Positions 61,107-64,000 of a DNA stretch of 64,000 nt are shown here, piece by piece. The stretch covers positions 1 through 64,000 of the forward strand of contig NZ_JBBUTH010000009.1 of NCBI RefSeq assembly GCF_038066595.1, written 5' to 3'. The notes beneath the pieces were generated by a model, which was given only the letters and a program-made list of their open reading frames with translations, was not told the origin of the DNA and searched no databases. The position numbers were made by a program, and so were the translations under genes. Source of the stretch: Pseudaquabacterium inlustre. Lineage in GTDB: Bacteria > Pseudomonadota > Gammaproteobacteria > Burkholderiales > Burkholderiaceae_C. The first letter of the stretch is position 1; each line of letters opens with the position of its first letter.

Positions 61107-62408
61107 ATGAGTGGATTACCAACCCTGAGTTACCGGCCCAATCCGCTGGGTGGGCCGTTGATGGTGTGGGGCGGCTTCGCGCTGGTGCTGGCCGTGGCCC
61201 CGCTGTTGTGGGGCAGCAGCTTTGCGCAGACGATGCTCAGCCAGATCGGCATCGCCATCATCGCCTGCCTGGCCTACAACATGCTGCTGGGGCAGGGCGG
61301 CATGCTCAGCTTCGGCCATGCCGTCTACAGCGGCATGGGCTCGTTCCTGACCATCCACACGCTGAACCTGGTGTCGGCCGGCAAGCTGCACATCCCGGTG
61401 GCGCTGCTGCCCATCGTGGGCGGCCTGTCGGGCCTGTTCTTCGCGGCCGTGCTCGGCTGGGTGACCACCAAGAAGAGCGGCACCACCTTCGCGATGATCA
61501 CGATGGGTGTGGGCGAGCTGGTGTGGTCGATGTCGCTGATGATCCCCGAGCTCTTCGGTGGCGAGGGCGGCATCAGTGGCAATCGCGTGGTGGGCAAGGG
61601 AGTGGCCGGCATCAACTTCGGCCCGCAGATCCAGGTCTACTACCTGATCGCCGTGTACTGCTTCATCAGCACCGCGCTGATGTATGCGCTGACCCGCACC
61701 CCGCTGGGCCGCATGCTCAACGCCGTGCGCGACAACCCCGAGCGCGTGGAGTTCATCGGCTACGACACGCAGATGGTGCGCTACCTGGCGTTCATGATCT
61801 CGGGCTTCTTCTCCGGCATTGCCGGCGGTCTGGGCGCCTTGAACTTCGAGATCGTCACCGCCGAGGTGGTGGGCGCGGCGCGTTCGGGCGCCTACCTGCT
61901 GTTCGTGTTCCTGGGCGGCGCCACCTTCTTCTTCGGGCCCATCCTGGGCGCGGTGCTGATGGTGATCGCGCTGGTGCTGCTGTCCGAGCTGACCAAGGCC
62001 TGGCTGCTGTACCTGGGCCTGGTGTTCCTGCTGATGGTGATGTACGCCCCCGGCGGCCTGGCCAGCCTGATCATGATGAACGTGCGGGTGGCGGCCTTCA
62101 AGCGCCTGGGCCGGCTGGTGCCGTCCTACATCGTGCTGGCCATCACCGGCCTGGCCGCGCTGACCGGCATCGCCGCGATGATCGAGATGCTCTACCACCT
62201 GCAGCTCAACGCCGCACTGGGGCCGACGATGAAGTTCCTGGGCGTGCAGCTCGATGCCAGCGCCGCGGGCAGCTGGGCGGGCGCGGTGGCGTTGCTGGTG
62301 GTGGCCGGTGGCCTCTTCGAGTGGCGCCGGCGTGACTTCGCGCGCATCTGGGGCGGCATCCAGGCCGAGATCGAACACATCATTGCGCAGCGGGAGGGCC
62401 GGGCATGA
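61107..62408 (+). CDS. livM: Branched-chain amino acid ABC transporter permease LivM
   Basis: The 433-residue permease is the second membrane subunit. Key segments are LAYNMLLGQGGMLSFGHAVYSGMG and the EAA loop ALTRTPLGRMLNAVRDNPERVEFIGYDT. Compared with many LivM proteins it has a C-terminal addition of about 100 residues (after APGGLASLIMMNVRVAAFKRL) with two more hydrophobic segments and a basic end. livG overlaps its stop by four bases. Confidence 0.9.
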   Translation: MSGLPTLSYRPNPLGGPLMVWGGFALVLAVAPLLWGSSFAQTMLSQIGIAIIACLAYNMLLGQGGMLSFGHAVYSGMGSFLTIHTLNLVSAGKLHIPVALLPIVGGLSGLFFAAVLGWVTTKKSGTTFAMITMGVGELVWSMSLMIPELFGGEGGISGNRVVGKGVAGINFGPQIQVYYLIAVYCFISTALMYALTRTPLGRMLNAVRDNPERVEFIGYDTQMVRYLAFMISGFFSGIAGGLGALNFEIVTAEVVGAARSGAYLLFVFLGGATFFFGPILGAVLMVIALVLLSELTKAWLLYLGLVFLLMVMYAPGGLASLIMMNVRVAAFKRLGRLVPSYIVLAITGLAALTGIAAMIEMLYHLQLNAALGPTMKFLGVQLDASAAGSWAGAVALLVVAGGLFEWRRRDFARIWGGIQAEIEHIIAQREGRA

Positions 62409-63193
62409 GTGCCGCCGGCAAGAGTGAATACGCGGTCGAGTTGCTGAACCTGACCAAGCGTTTCGGCAAGACCGAGATCATCCGCGGCGCGCAGCTGCAG
62501 GTGAAGCCGGGCGAGCGGGTGGCCATCATCGGCCCCAACGGCGCGGGAAAAAGCACGCTGTTCAACCTGATCAGCGGGCGCTTCGGCCCCAGCGGCGGCG
62601 AGATCCGGCTCAACGGCCAGCGCATCGACGGCTTGACGCCCTACGAGATCAACCGCCGCGGCCTGGCGCGCAGCTTCCAGGTGAGCAACCTGTTCGTGCG
62701 CCTGTCGGTGTTCGAGAACCTGCGCTGCGCCGTGCTGTGGAGCCTGGGCCACAAGTACGCGTTCTGGAAGTTCCTGTCCAAGATGGACGACGTGAATGCC
62801 CGCGCCGAAAAGCTGCTGGCCATGCTGCACCTGGACAAGCGCCGCGACACGCTGGCGATGAACCTCACCTATGCCGAGCAGCGCGCACTCGAGATCGGCA
62901 TCACCATCGCCGGCGGCGCCGAGGTGGTGCTGCTCGACGAGCCCACGGCCGGCATGAGCAAGAGCGAAACCAGCCGCTTCATCGACCTGATCCGCGACGT
63001 GACCCAGGGCAAGACCTTGCTGACCGTGGAGCACGACATGGGCGTGGTGTTCGGCCTGGCCGACAAGATCGCCGTGCTGGTGTACGGCGAAGTGATCGCC
63101 TTCGACACGCCCGACGCGGTGCGCGCCAATGCCCGCGTGCAGGAGGCCTACCTGGGCTCGGTGCTGGCCGAACAACAAGCTGCGGGGCACTGA
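62405..63193 (+). CDS. livG: Branched-chain amino acid ABC transporter ATPase LivG
   Basis: The 262-residue ATPase has Walker A GPNGAGKST, the Q-loop region RSFQVSNLFVRLSVFENL, signature LTYAEQRALEIG (a Tyr/Ala variant of LSYGEQR), Walker B VVLLDEPTAGMS and the switch His in LLTVEHDMGVVFGLADK. It pairs with LivF at the membrane. Its ATG overlaps the livM stop as ATGA. All catalytic residues look intact, in contrast to the LivF partner. Confidence 0.92.
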   Translation: MSAAGKSEYAVELLNLTKRFGKTEIIRGAQLQVKPGERVAIIGPNGAGKSTLFNLISGRFGPSGGEIRLNGQRIDGLTPYEINRRGLARSFQVSNLFVRLSVFENLRCAVLWSLGHKYAFWKFLSKMDDVNARAEKLLAMLHLDKRRDTLAMNLTYAEQRALEIGITIAGGAEVVLLDEPTAGMSKSETSRFIDLIRDVTQGKTLLTVEHDMGVVFGLADKIAVLVYGEVIAFDTPDAVRANARVQEAYLGSVLAEQQAAGH

Positions 63194-63200
63194 AACCACC

Positions 63201-63896
63201 ATGCTGTCATTGCGAGATCTGCACGCCTACTACGGCAAGAGCCATGTGCTGCATGGCGTCAGCTTCGACATCCGGCCCGGGGAGATCGTGGCCCTGCTGG
63301 GCCGCAATGGCTCGGGCCGCAGCACCACGGTCAAGGCCATCATGGGCCTGGTGGAAGGCACGGGCGCGGTCAGCTGGAACGGCACGCCGCTGATGGGCAA
63401 GCCGGCCTTCGAGATCGCCCACCTGGGCCTGGGCTATGTGCCTGAGAACCGCGACATCTTTCCCAAGCTCACGGTGCACCAGAACCTGATGCTGGGCGAG
63501 AAGCGCGGCAAGAAGAACCCGCGCTGGTCCTTCGACGACATGTACCGCATGTTCCCGCGGCTGAAGGAGCGCCAGCACACCGAGGCCGGCGTGCTCTCGG
63601 GCGGCGAGCAGCAGATGCTGACGCTGTGCCGCACGCTGATGGGCGACCCCGACCTGATCATGATCGACGAGCCCACCGAGGGCCTGGCGCCCAAGATCGT
63701 GGAACTGGTGGCCGAGTACCTGCGTGAGCTGAAGCGCCGCGGCATCGCCGTGCTTCTGGTGGAGCAGAAGCTGACCATTGCGCTGGAAGTCTCCGAGCGC
63801 TGCCTGGTGATGGGCCATGGCCAGATCGTGTTCGAGGGAACGCCGGCGCAGCTGAAGGCCAACGCCGACATCCGCAAGGAGTGGTTGGAGGTTTGA
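63201..63896 (+). CDS. livF: Branched-chain amino acid ABC transporter ATPase LivF with altered Walker A
   Basis: The 231-residue ATPase fits LivF in length and order. The signature LSGGEQQMLTLCR, Walker B LIMIDEPTEGLAP and the terminal LVEQKLT region are intact. The Walker A reads GRNGSGRST: the invariant lysine is replaced by Arg40, encoded CGC. That lysine contacts the phosphates in nearly all ABC ATPases, so this subunit may hydrolyse poorly and leave LivG as the main motor. A lineage-wide variant is possible. It starts seven bases after livG. Confidence 0.9.
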   Translation: MLSLRDLHAYYGKSHVLHGVSFDIRPGEIVALLGRNGSGRSTTVKAIMGLVEGTGAVSWNGTPLMGKPAFEIAHLGLGYVPENRDIFPKLTVHQNLMLGEKRGKKNPRWSFDDMYRMFPRLKERQHTEAGVLSGGEQQMLTLCRTLMGDPDLIMIDEPTEGLAPKIVELVAEYLRELKRRGIAVLLVEQKLTIALEVSERCLVMGHGQIVFEGTPAQLKANADIRKEWLEV

Positions 63897-63905
63897 GCCC
63901 GGCCG

Positions 63906-63927
63906 CCCCGGCCGCTCGCGGCCGGGG
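63906..63927 (+). terminator. Hairpin after livF
   Basis: CCCCGGCCG (63906-63914) and CGGCCGGGG (63919-63927) form a perfect 9-bp stem with a CTCG loop, ten bases after the livF stop. The following TGTTGCGTTG is only weakly T-rich. It probably ends the liv operon. The final 70 bases of the window show no gene. Confidence 0.6.
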
Positions 63928-64000
63928 TGTTGCGTTGATGCCTACCTTGCTTTGCCGCGTACTTTGACTGCAAGGAATGGATGAACTCGGGTTTTCCCGT

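Overview
The window is chromosomal DNA of very high GC content from a betaproteobacterium, most likely a Burkholderiales of the Rubrivivax / Leptothrix / Ideonella / Roseateles kind. The main evidence is family content and order: a smc-zipA-ligA neighbourhood, msrB-yciB-bolA-ppi, imuAB, dapC-dapD, PEP-CTERM surface proteins, unimodular queF and a liv-type ABC operon, all with strongly G/C-biased third codon positions. About 58 genes cover nearly all of the sequence and no intergenic gap exceeds about 250 bases. I see no tRNA, rRNA, CRISPR array or intact mobile element. The only mobile DNA is a probable IS5-family end at the left edge.

Layout. 1-5.3 kb (minus strand): IS remnant, aldo/keto reductase plus AhpD-like protein, a phospholipase-D-type lipoprotein, and MsbA. 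5.3-9 kb (plus): the SOS mutagenesis pair imuA-imuB behind a perfect LexA box, then periplasmic Cu/Zn superoxide dismutase. 9-13.1 kb (minus): a tightly overlapping exporter operon (hydroxyacid dehydrogenase, MFS, split ChrA, LysE). 13.2-17.3 kb: a DUF1993 protein, two unknown overlapping genes and a penicillin-acylase-type Ntn hydrolase. 17.4-19.8 kb: lexA, with a helix-hairpin-helix protein and a DUF3224 protein translationally coupled behind it, divergent from an L-asparaginase. 19.8-22.4 kb: a PEP-CTERM phytase-like protein and the ohrR-ohr peroxide operon. 22.5-31 kb (minus): ABC-F protein, zinc alcohol dehydrogenase, PrmB, PilU, DapD, DapC, a SET-domain protein and a peroxiredoxin. 31-34.5 kb: a second phospholipase-D lipoprotein, MFS and QueF. 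34.7-50.4 kb: smc-zipA, an accessory block (M1 aminopeptidase, a secreted Cache protein, a chemoreceptor, a PEP-CTERM protein with a sigma-54 promoter), then ligA, an anion transporter, def and map. 50.5-56.7 kb: FecR/DUF6600-like envelope protein, tesA | ybbA, M23 peptidase, parvulin, BolA, YciB, MsrB. 56.9-63.9 kb: an acyl-CoA synthetase, then a complete branched-chain-amino-acid-type ABC operon (binding protein, LivH, LivM, LivG, LivF).

Themes. Several units deal with stress. There are two LexA targets (imuAB, and lexA with its two riders), an OhrR/Ohr peroxide switch whose operator lies between the -35 and -10 elements, SodC, MsrB, a peroxiredoxin and AhpD-like chemistry. A second theme is the cell envelope: MsbA, two PLD lipoproteins, M23, YciB, PEP-CTERM proteins and DUF6600. 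Translational coupling by ATGA, GTGA, TTGA or TGATG overlaps is very common and decided several start codons.

The items most worth following up are the probable leaderless imuA mRNA, the lexA-HhH-DUF3224 operon, the sigma-54 promoter of a PEP-CTERM gene, the free-standing Cache protein beside a chemoreceptor, and a LivF ATPase whose Walker A lysine is replaced by arginine. I did not find a clearly new multi-gene defence or biosynthetic system.
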